Assembly (NCBI GenBank): GCA_946807835.1
Contig: OX327710.1
Location: forward strand, 17,720,501-17,784,500
Direction of reading: 5' to 3'
DNA length: 64,000 nt
Source of the DNA: Ailanthus altissimus
Taxonomy: Eukaryota; Streptophyta; Magnoliopsida; Sapindales; Simaroubaceae
In this document: piece by piece, positions 49,901 to 59,400 of the stretch
Position numbering within the stretch: the stretch's first letter is position 1
Layout: each line of letters begins with the position of its first letter
Notes under the pieces: generated by a model
Databases searched by the model: none
Seen by the model: only the letters and a program-made list of their open reading frames with translations
What the model was told of the DNA's origin: nothing
Program-made: the position numbers and the translations under genes

Positions 49901-52900
49901 TAATAAAAGATTTTGATTTCAATTTATCGAAGTAAAATTCTCCAATATCATAAATCATTTCAAAAATCGATTTAATAATAATTCTTATAAACTTTCATAT
50001 AAAAATGTTGCTCATGTCATATAGTATCACCTGTACCCCGGTGATCCGGCCAATATCGAAATCTTATAATTTCACTTGTACCCTCGGTGACTTGGCCAAT
50101 AATTATTTATAGTGTACACTTTTAGAAAGGATACAAGCTGGTCCAAATTATATATCATGTCAATCGTTCAATATCATATGACTATAGACAATGAGCCAAA
50201 ATATTTTCTTTAAATTTCAGGTTCAATAATTAATTTCAAATTCAATAATCAATTCATTTCAAATATCATAACTTCAATTCTTTCATAATAACATAGCTTG
50301 CAACAGTTTTGTAAATAGTATCCAATTAATTCAAAATCGAACCTGTAATTTTGAATTACCATTTAGAGATTCATAGTTTTGCAATCTTGTTTAAAGAGAT
50401 ATTTGAAACTATAAACAAATCATTGATTTGAAAACTTAAAAAAATACATAAACTTAAAAGATAAATTCATACTTTTAACCAAAATCAATAAAAAATTATT
50501 TAATTGGAAAAGCAAAAATAAATTTTAAAAGTAACAATAAACCATAAGTTTCTTGAAGATTTTTCTATATTTCAATCATCAAAATAACCACATTCCGTAT
50601 TTGAAACAAAAGGAATACATTATGAATGAAATTACTTATCTCGATAAAAGTCAAATACTTCAAAAAATATCTCTACTTGCCTATAGACTACAAATATCCT
50701 ATTCATTAAGATAACAATTAATTATCTTTCATAATCATTCTCAAAATATATATATTTCTCAACTTATAACCCTCCCTCTGTTCCTATTGCAGTGTCGAAC
50801 AGTAAATACTCTAAAACTCGTATCTCATATTTTATATGTTGGATTCATGTAAACTCTATACCCATTTTTTTGTAGATATATAAGGATTCAATATATAATT
50901 TACTCGAGATATTTGGTTTAGTAAAATTATTAAAAATAAAAGAATATTTATGCATGACAAAATCTGTCAAACAGTTTCTGTATGTGAACATAGTTCGTAA
51001 TTTAGTTCATAAAATATTTTACAGTTGTCTAAAAATTATAAAATTAAAACTAGAATAACTAAACATATGTAAATGCTAGTATATAAAATTTTAGAATTTT
51101 TTAAGATCTTTTGGTAGGTGAAATGATTTTAGAAATTTTGGTTTATTGCTGAATTTTCTGTTTTCTAGCATTGCAGTCATTATTTTAGAAATTCATATAA
51201 AATTGAATTCTTAGAGATTTTCAGTGAAACAAAATTCTCCAGAATCCTTATTGTGTTAAATTTTAAATAGTAAAAATATTGGTATAAAAATACATGCATA
51301 TAAATACATTTTATTCAAAAAATTATACATGTTGTTATTGAATTCTCTATTTTTTTAGGATCTCACTTACTGCTTAATATACATATATATTCAAAAGTTA
51401 AAACTAAAGAGTTCTTGAAAAAGACCAAGGTTTTAAATAATCATTATGAAGTATAATTCATTTGAAAGAATCATATTTATAAAATAATTTTTAAAACGTC
51501 AATTTATTTATGTTAATACACTACTCATATACTTAACAATCAATTTCTACTTTACATAATCTCTTTCTTATTTTCATTGCCAATTCACCACAAAAATGTG
51601 TTAACTAGGTATGAACTTTATAAAATTATGTAAAGTATAACTAAAGAAATTATATTAGAGGAACATACCTTAAATCAATATATCAATTAACATTTAACTA
51701 TCTTTTTCTCTTCTTCTTCTTCCTTTTCAAATTAACACTTAATTGTTATATTGCTCAATACTCTCAACTCACATACATACTCTATTTGATTCTTTTCAAT
51801 CAATTTCTACACTATTTCTTATATAAACACCATCTATATATAGTGTCTAAATGAGTGGTACATGATGATAAATCCACTCACTTAAGATGGACATCTTAGT
51901 TTTATGAATGAGTTACTAAATTAGGTATTTGTTTGCTAAGTGCTTGTATTAGATCACATTCAACACTACATATGTATAAGTTATTGATAAATAGGTCATC
52001 GAGATATGATCAAATTAGGTACTTGTTTTTTTTTTTTTAAGAATGATTTCATATCATATCATTAATATCATCAAGATATTACAACAAATGCGTTTGATAC
52101 ACAGATCAAAGAAATAACAGAATAAGATAATTACATCTTGAGATCATATGAGCCAAAACTCTTACAAAGAAGAGTGGCAGTTATACCCATCTTGGGTAAT
52201 AACACATACGAACTCTTTCAAAAGAAATAGGTACAAGACCTTTCCATAGAAAGGGAGGATAGACCTTTCCGTAGAAAGTGAAGACAGACCTTTTCGAAGA
52301 AAGGGAAAATAGATCTTTCCGTAGAAAATGATACCAGACCTCACATGGGAGGGAAATACAAATCCCTTAAAAAGGGAGAGATTATTGTTGCATAAAAATA
52401 AAGCTAATTCAAACAAATACTCCATTTTGAAAAGACCAAACAAACAGTAACCAGGAAACCGGTACATATATCAGAACCACAATAGGCGTAAAACCGTTGA
52501 ACGGGAGCACAACTACTGAGAGCAGTGATTGCTTAGGTGCAGAGGCTAGATGACAGTTGTAGTCAGCAAGGCAGTGAGTTTAGGGAGATGGCCAGGGGGG
52601 TTGCACGACATAAATGGCTGTAGTGTTGTATGTTAAAGGCCGCATAAACTGGATCCAACTAAAGCACAACCGGAGAATGGCCGGTGAAACAACCAGTGAC
52701 TACTCGGGGAGCTCAATGGTATCAAGGAGACTCTGCGACAATCAGATGAATCCCGAACATTAAACAAGAGCCCGCCCGCTGGAATGTTTGGCTCCACCTG
52801 AAACAGAAAATGGAAAAACAAACAAAAAAAAACCACAGAGCCATGGAGACAGTTCAGTGCAGAGGCAGGCCAAAACTACACCCAAGTGAGCTCATCAAGC

Positions 52901-55631
52901 ACCGAAGAAGCAGAACCGTCCAAGCAAGCCACGATGTCAGAAACACCATCAAAGGTCAGCGGCCCCATGAGTCGACGAAGAAAAGGATATGCATTGGTGT
53001 CCTGTTCTGTTCGATGGCGATGATGAGGCACACCACTGCTGCAAGAAGGCTCAGGGGAAACACCGAAGACACTGATGGTACACCGAGGACAACGCCATAT
53101 GAAGAAAAGCCGTGGTGCCGAATCCCAGAAACTTCGTGGGCAAAAGTCCAGAAATGCAGCACAAGGAGATTTAAGCTCGCCGAGATCCAGTCGGAAGCAA
53201 CCGCCACCGAAGACATCGATGGTTCGACACAACCAAGGACCCCAACAGTAGCATGGTGGTTGGAGGGAGACATCGGCTAATAGAAACAACCTAAAAAGCC
53301 AAACAGCAAAACAGAAACAGAAAAAACGGAACAAAATAAGGGAAGCATAGATAAAACGAAGAAGACGGGTTGTTGTACTCTTAGTCTCAGATCCACCGGA
53401 GAAGGGGAAACCCCTTCTCCGGTGGATAATGGGAGTGGTGGTGGCGGGTTTTACGTAGGGGTTTTTAAGTTTGAGAGGTTTTGTACTCATTCAAGATTTT
53501 GAGCTTTTTGTACTTTCTACTAGTTAATACTAATTCCTATGTTACTTTTCTGTTTCATTAGGTACTTGTTTGTTAAGTGCTTGTGTATGTCATATTCAAC
53601 ACAAGACTTAATTATATTTAAAGCATTTGTATAAATTATTGATAAATAGATTATCAAGATAGAAACAAGTTAGGTATTTCTTGATTAAATGCTTATGTTA
53701 GGTCACATTTAAAACTAGGGATAGTTTTATCTAAAGAATATGTATAAGTTATAAATGAATGGATCCTTAATATAGGATCAAATTAGGTATTTCCACTGAA
53801 AAATTATTAGTGTCCGAATTAAATTCAAATACTTACATAAAATAATGAAACCACCTCAAATTTACTCAAGACACATATATTAGTTCCTATTAAATAATTC
53901 AAGGCAAATTTCGTTGAGAAATTATTTAAAAATAATTTTATTTCAAACATTTTAGAATTTGTCTATAAATTTCTAAAATGAGGTTACCTTACTTAAAAAA
54001 TTATAACAATTTGAAAATAATAAATTAAATTATGAAATTTTAATATACTATACTGGACATCTATAAGTTTAATAGTCTAGAAAATAATAATTTTATAAAA
54101 TTATTTGATAGATCAAAATTAATTATTCATTTGTTCATACTGCAGAAATAGTAAATTTTTAAAATTTTATGGTCATGTTTAAAAAATTATTAAAAATCGA
54201 ATTAATAGACTTTATATACAATTCAAAGTTTTTCATGACTATAGACATGTTTAAATTAATATTATCAAATATAAAAATTAAAATTAAATTATAACATTTT
54301 ATAAAAATTTTGAACTAAAATGTGTTCATGAGAAAATCTAAAACTTCTTTAATAATTCCTTTAGTAATTCATAATATTTGTATAAAATATACACAATAAT
54401 TTCATTAACAGCACATATTTCATAATAATATATATGATATTTTTGGTCACATATTCTAATAATAGTAAAATATAAATAATGCGGATATTACAGCTATTTT
54501 CCTTGTTTGGTTGACATTTTGAGAACTAATTTCTACATGATTTTTCAGATCCCAGTAGCCGTTGGAGTAACTGCATACGAGGCAATTGGCCTGTACAAAG
54601 GGAGAAGAAAAATTGCATCCAGGGGGGAAGCAGGCACAAACTGGAAAGTACACCAGCTGGTTCTTTACAGTGCCTGTGGGTTATTGGCTGGTATAGTTGG
54701 TGGTTTGCTGGGTCTCGGAGGAGGATTTATTTTGGGTCCTCTGTTTCTGGAGCTGGGAATCCCTCCTCAGGTGCATTCATACTTATCCTTAATGTTTGAT
54801 AGTGTTATGGGATGTACTGGAGTGCGTATTTTATAGTCCATTTCGATCTAATAATCCTGCCTGATATTAGAATTGAATTAAAGAAACAAACCTCATTATT
54901 GAGGAAGTCGAAATTGGTGATCAAAAGATGAACTTGAATAAATCAGTAGTGTTTTCCTATCTTTTCCTACTGTTAAGAAAGATATTTCACATTTAAAACT
55001 ATATTGCTTATACAATGTTCTTTACGGCACAACAAGTGTATTCTTGCCAGAACTAACCGCTTGAGAACTTGCATGTAGGTATCAAGTGCCACAGCCACTT
55101 TTGCAATGACATTTTCCGCATCCATGTCTGTTGTAGAATATTACCTCCTAAAGCGTTTTCCAGTTCCTTACGGTACTAGTAACTCACTCATGACTCGAGA
55201 GTCGTTTCTACCAAAGTTCAAAGATAATTATTTGTCATTCTCAAATTTGTTATGCAGCTCTCTATTTTGTTGCTGTGACCGCCATCTCTGCCCTTGTTGG
55301 GCAATACGTGGTGAGAAAGATCGTCAGCTTATTGGGGAGAGCTTCTTTAATCATCTTCATTTTGTCCTTCACAATCTTTTTGAGTGCAATATCACTTGGT
55401 ATGTACTTCTATGCCCTTCCCATTTTCTTTCACATATTTTCTCACAATAAGATTGTTTCGGATGTCTTTCACTGCCTTTAGCCGTGGAAATTTTTTTGTT
55501 TCTTGATCAACATAGCCTTTTTTTTCCTTTTCTTTTTCAATTTTCAAACAGGTGGAGTAGGCATAGTAAACATGATCGAAAGGATTGAGCGGAAGGAGTA
55601 CATGGGATTTGACAACATTTGTTCTTACTAG
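43964..55631 (+). CDS. TauE/SafE family membrane protein, tandem copy D (481 aa)
   Basis: Third intact paralogue and the most diverged. Exons: 43964-44188, 44582-44741, 48419-48619, 48723-48787, 48884-48911, 49032-49123, 49189-49275, 49380-49430, 54549-54770, 55079-55172, 55258-55398, 55552-55631; 482 codons with stop. The exon plan equals copies A and B, with a slightly longer exon 1 and a C-terminus ending DNICSY. N-terminal hydrophobic stretch [20 protein letters not shown]; half-repeat motifs [15 protein letters not shown] and [16 protein letters not shown]. Predicted anion (sulfite/sulfonate-type) transporter by family. Introns 2 (3.7 kb) and 8 (5.1 kb) carry LTR elements with intact target duplications. 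Two adjacent ATGs (43964, 43967) could both start; the first is chosen. Exons show no damage, so the gene is probably still functional despite the insertions. Confidence 0.92.
45000..45490. repeat. Repeat-like GC-richer tract in intron 2 of copy D
   Basis: AT-rich then GC-richer sequence with words such as cggatccggcctgg and aacccggatccaaatctgg, similar in style to the hAT-like sequence in intron 2 of copy B. Ends not resolved. Confidence 0.35.
45596..48118 (+). mobile_element. Internally deleted Copia element in intron 2 of copy D
   Basis: LTRs lie at 45596-46368 (starting TGTTGGAATTGGTGATT, ending accacaaca) and 47391-48118 (starting TGTTGAAATTGGTGATT, ending atccaaca). The 5-bp CAACT flanks the element on both sides (45591-45595 and 48119-48123). 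A tRNA-Met primer site, tggtatcaga, follows the left LTR (46371) and a purine-rich caatgagaggt precedes the right LTR. The 1-kb interior keeps only gag-end and protease sequence, lacking integrase and reverse transcriptase, so it could move only with help from another copy. Confidence 0.92.
46530..46735 (+). pseudogene. gag zinc knuckle and protease remnant of the intron 2 Copia element
   Basis: A CCHC knuckle reads [14 protein letters not shown] (C-x2-C-x4-H-x4-C intact). It is followed near 46692 by a Copia protease segment, [10 protein letters not shown], with the catalytic D-S-G triad preserved. Frameshifts and stops separate them. Downstream interior sequence (46740-47390) is decayed pol-like text without recognised integrase or reverse transcriptase motifs. 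Confidence 0.75.
52237..52361. repeat. 25-bp minisatellite, five units
   Basis: Units of the form gacctttccgtagaaagtgaa start at 52237, 52262, 52287, 52312 and 52337, an exact 25-bp period; the last unit is diverged. It lies near the 3' end of the LINE-like retroposon. Confidence 0.8.
52876..53490 (-). CDS. 204-codon open frame in the LINE-like retroposon, unrecognised
   Basis: The longest uninterrupted minus-strand frame in the retroposon starts [14 protein letters not shown], soon after the element's 5' end. It is rich in Cys, Phe, Arg and Ser, with a hydrophobic aromatic segment (about residues 50-75, [20 protein letters not shown]). I recognise no family. Its position would suit a first open frame of a non-LTR element, but the open plus-strand frame over the same interval (52810-53280) means that GC-rich composition alone could explain it. 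Treat as hypothetical. Confidence 0.25.
   Translation of the reverse strand: MSTKPLKLKNPYVKPATTTPIIHRRRGFPFSGGSETKSTTTRLLRFIYASLILFRFFCFCFAVWLFRLFLLADVSLQPPCYCWGPWLCRTIDVFGGGCFRLDLGELKSPCAAFLDFCPRSFWDSAPRLFFIWRCPRCTISVFGVSPEPSCSSGVPHHRHRTEQDTNAYPFLRRLMGPLTFDGVSDIVACLDGSASSVLDELTWV
53391..53427. repeat. Perfect 17-bp-stem hairpin with AAA loop
   Basis: atccaccggagaagggg (53391-53407) is separated by aaa (53408-53410) from its exact reverse complement (53411-53427). It lies close to the 5' end of the LINE-like retroposon on its coding (minus) strand. Confidence 0.9.
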
Positions 55632-55752
55632 TCTCAGACCTTGAAATTTCTTCTCCAACTTTCTCAATCCAAAATTCCTCCTTGCTTATCACCCTGAGCT
55701 GGAAATTCTCTATCATACTTCATATTAAATATTCAATCCTAGGCAAATAAGA

Positions 55753-56224
55753 GAAATTATTCTTACATGCACTGTCTCTGAAATCTACGCTTGCCTTTAT
55801 GGTTAAATGGTTTCCAAAATGAACAATGCTCCCAACATAATCAATATGGCTGCAATCTATCAATGTAATCAAATGACATACTACTATTTCTTTTTTTGCC
55901 AGGTATTATAATTAACAAATATAATAAAGTTACAAGAAAACAAATTTCCTTTTGGAGTATAGGTAAATTCTTGAAGTTTGGTTTTATTGAAATTATTCTT
56001 ACATGCACTGTCTCTGAAATCTACGCTTGCCTTTATGGTTAAATGGTTTCCAAAATGAACAATGCTCCCAACATAATCAATATGGCTGCAATCTATCAAT
56101 GTAATCAAATGACATACTACTATTTCTTTTTTTGCCAGGTATTATAATTAACAAATATAATAAAGTTACAAGAAAACAAATTTCCTTTTGGAGTATAGGT
56201 AAATTCTTGAAGTTTGGTTTTATT
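55753..56224 (+). repeat. Exact 236-bp tandem duplication 3' of copy D
   Basis: 55753-55988 and 55989-56224 appear identical base for base, starting gaaattattcttacatgcac and ending gaagtttggttttatt. Non-coding, lying between the convergent 3' ends of copy D and the PDI-like gene. Identity implies a very recent duplication or an assembly effect. Confidence 0.9.
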
Positions 56225-56436
56225 GAACAGGTCTACTAGCAGTTGTCACAACTCACAGCTGTGAGAGATGTATAAATAATGAAGCAAAATTATAATACTG
56301 GAAGCATTTGAAAACACTCCTTCCAGGCTTTTACTAATAAACCCATTCAGCTTGTTTCTCTGCCTTTTCTTTTTCTTAATTTACTTCTTTTTTTCTTCCG
56401 CTTTCAAGTAACATTACTCTAAACCACTATAAAGTT

Positions 56437-59400
56437 CTATAATTCATCTTTGGGGACATGAACTTCGTCTCTCAATTCAACTTCGGGGGCATGATCTTTG
56501 TCTTTCAATTGTTTTTTGATAAATGCTGCCAAGTCCTTTGAGCTGGATTTTGTTGAAAGTTTAATCTGAACAAGAAATGAAAATCTTGCATCAGGAGGAT
56601 TAAGAGAACATATAAAACAAAATAAATGGATATGGATATATCATGAGACAATTACCGGATTTGCTTTATCACCAGCTGGGTAAAATAAAAGAGTTGGGTA
56701 GTGATCAATCTGCAAGTACAAATAACAACATTGTATAAAAAAATTGCCATTCTCCATGATATATAATCTCATTACTGTAATGAGTTCCAACTTGGTCCAC
56801 ATCAATGAATCTCCAATTCCAAAAATTCACATATTGTCCTAAAAAACTTACCTTTTTTTCCAATTTTGGATGCTCATTTCCAGCAGCATCTATCCTTGCA
56901 AAGACTAGATTGTCCAAACCCTTGAAGTGCTTAGCCAACTTATCGATTTGTTTGCTAGTTGTTGGACATTTGATGCACCATGGTGTATATACCTGTTTTG
57001 TGGCAATCAAAGTAAGTATTTCGGCAACAACTTTGAAATAACTTGACTCTGGAAAAATTCTACAGGATTATTAGATCGAAATGGACTATAAAATACTAGG
57101 AGAGGTGAGCCTCTTCTCCATGTGGGATGTACTGGGAATCCCTCCTAGTAAGACATGACCATCTTTGGGCTTAGGTATTTGCCACTTGGCACATAATTGT
57201 GTTCAGGAGGCATTTATCCCACATTAGACCCAAAGATGGTCACGTCTTACTAGGAGAGGTGAGCCTCTTCTCCATGAGGACCCTTTCATGGATTAAACCA
57301 TAAGTCATTCATGTCCATGCCAAAACAGACAATACCTAATAGAGATGCAGATCAACACAATTCCAAGAAATCATGCTTCCATGGACATGCAGCAAAGCAA
57401 CAATAATATGCACATATAATGGACTATGTAGTTCTAAAAGATAAAAGGGAAACAATTTCACCTCTATATTTTTCATTGCTACTCGTGGAAATCTGTTGGC
57501 ATGCATGCTTCAGAATCTCATGCCAATTATACAATTGAGTTTTAAAGCATATAAAGGAATACAGTCCTTTACATAGAGATAGTGGTATGATAAAAAATGG
57601 TTCACTTGAATGATTTCACCCTCTACTCAACATGCAAGCCTATTCGCAGCATAACAACATGTGATTACCAAATAGATGAAACAAGATCATACTCACCATT
57701 TAAACAGAAAAAGCTCAGATGCAAGAAACAAAAAGAACAGATGCAAACCTCTAGAAGAACATTTTTGGGACTGATCAAAACCAAGTCGTCATATGTCTTT
57801 CCTACAATAATATGCACGCTTGCATTCGTCTGCAATTTTTGACGCTCATCAATATATTTGAAAATTCAAATGAATAAAAAATTACATAATAATAAAGCTG
57901 TCAGATATTATTAATTCATAATAAAACATTTTATATTGTTAGAAGTTAGAACAACATGGAGAACAAGTATATGTGTGCAAAATGAAAGTCAAAATTTCAA
58001 ATAGTGCTTTTGGTGACATTTTGATGAGTTAATGTGTTCAAAGACTTGTTAAAAAAGAGATATATAGGACTCAAAAGTGACTTGATCTATTAATTTCAAT
58101 GGAATTATGATGTCATTAACATGTGGATTCATTGACTATTTAAAAAAATGGACTGATTTTCAAACACTAATAATAAATTGCTTCAATGGCAACCGTGAAA
58201 ATAAATTCAGAATTGTAGATGTGAAATTGCAATTTAAATCCTATTCCCCGTATCTGCAAAATTATGCCAGTTAGTCAGATAGTAAGAGTGGATCAAGCTC
58301 ATTTTCCTCCAAAAAAGAAAAGAGATGCTGGAAACTAAAACAACCCAGAATCACATCCAAAGAGTACCCTCTATAAACATGCCACTATTTTTTCAGAATA
58401 ATTTTCATTCTTTTTTTTAACAAGAGAGACGAAATATATCATTTATTTGGATTAAATACACATGATCACAATAATTATCTAAAAAACAAGAGATATTGCA
58501 CTCACGTTATCTGGTATTGGCAGTGATCTGAAGTAAGGAGAAAGTGTACCGTGAAGGAGCCTTGAGCAAAACTCCTAAAATATCATTTCAGCCAATATGA
58601 GTCACCTAGCTAGATATTTCATAAAAGTAGAAAGAAATAGATCAGAAATGTTACTTCTATGTTGCTTGGCGTCACATCGGACTCTAACAAAAACTTCAAG
58701 GAGCTGACATTGTTATCAAAAGCAGTCACCTATGAGGAAGAGAGGAACATATCGGTTTAAAGCTTCAGAAAAAGTATATTCAAATGATAACTTATAGTCA
58801 CATTGGATTCTGACCACAGTGTTATTTGATTCTTCAAGCCCAAACAAAGTTAAAAATGGCTTTGCCAGGTTTTCTTCTGTAATGTCTACTATAATAAACA
58901 TTATCTGCACCAAAAGACTGATGTCATAAGATCACTTGCAAAATGCAATTGCTTGCTTCAATAGCTTCAAAACAAGAAAACTATGTACCTTTGCCTTGAA
59001 CTTTCTTGCAATATCTTGAAGAGGCTCAAGAAGACTCTTTAAGTCATCAGCCTTTGCAAAGATAAAAACCTGGAATATAATGAATCAAGTTATTACAAGC
59101 CTTACCACATAAGCATGTTTTACAAGTATAATTTATGAAGACGTAATCTCAGCTAGATATATAAAATTTGTTAAAGTTGAATCAAACTTAAGTTGTTACA
59201 GACATGATCAGTCACTAAATACAGGCAAGAAGTCAAGGCAAAACTGCAAAGGTTTTGTGTTTTTTCATTAATCGGCTATTCCTCTCCATTCATAATCCAA
59301 TTTCCATCCAGATTATCTTGGCCAATTCTCTTGTTATAGTATTTGAAATGTGTTAAAACATTTAAGCACCCATCTCCAATAAACAGTTCAATTACCTTAT

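Larger units (their letters stand above)
52029..53556 (-). mobile_element. LINE-like retroposon nested in the LTR-type element
   Basis: A perfect 15-bp target duplication, ATTAGGTACTTGTTT, lies at 52014-52028 and 53557-53571. Read on the minus strand the insertion ends in a poly(A) run (plus-strand T run at about 52026-52038), preceded by a ttgatgatattaatgatatg-like 3' end. These are marks of target-primed retrotransposition. At about 1.5 kb it lacks recognisable reverse transcriptase or endonuclease, so it is a truncated or non-autonomous LINE-type element. GC content is visibly higher than the surroundings. Confidence 0.8.
51890..53810 (+). repeat. Imperfect tandem array (about 115-130 bp units) in the LTR-type element
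   Basis: Units start with attaggta-ttgtttg-taagtgctt and contain aggtcaca-tt-aacact and tataagttattgataaatagg. Copies start near 51912, 52014 (continuing at 53557 after the LINE-like insertion), 53670 and 53785. The LINE-like retroposon inserted into one unit. Confidence 0.6.
49472..54492. mobile_element. LTR-type element (TGTAACACCC...ATTACA) in intron 8 of copy D
   Basis: The element starts TGTAACACCC, ends GGATATTACA and is flanked by a perfect 5-bp duplication, GCTAT (49467-49471 and 54493-54497). The termini are typical of gypsy-type LTRs. No gag or pol coding was recognised. Excluding the nested retroposon it is about 3.5 kb, so it is either a very long solo LTR or a large non-autonomous derivative. 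Direct repeats inside include tcacctgtaccccggtgatc and tcacttgtaccctcggtgac (about 50030-50095) and a tandem array described separately. The surrounding splice sites are intact. Confidence 0.8.

Noticed and set aside
52237..52361. CRISPR-like array
   Set aside because: The 25-bp units are directly adjacent with no spacers, and the genome is a plant; it is a minisatellite.
52810..53280. 156-codon plus-strand open frame
   Set aside because: It is antisense to the longer retroposon frame, highly charged, without recognisable domains, and best explained by GC-rich composition.
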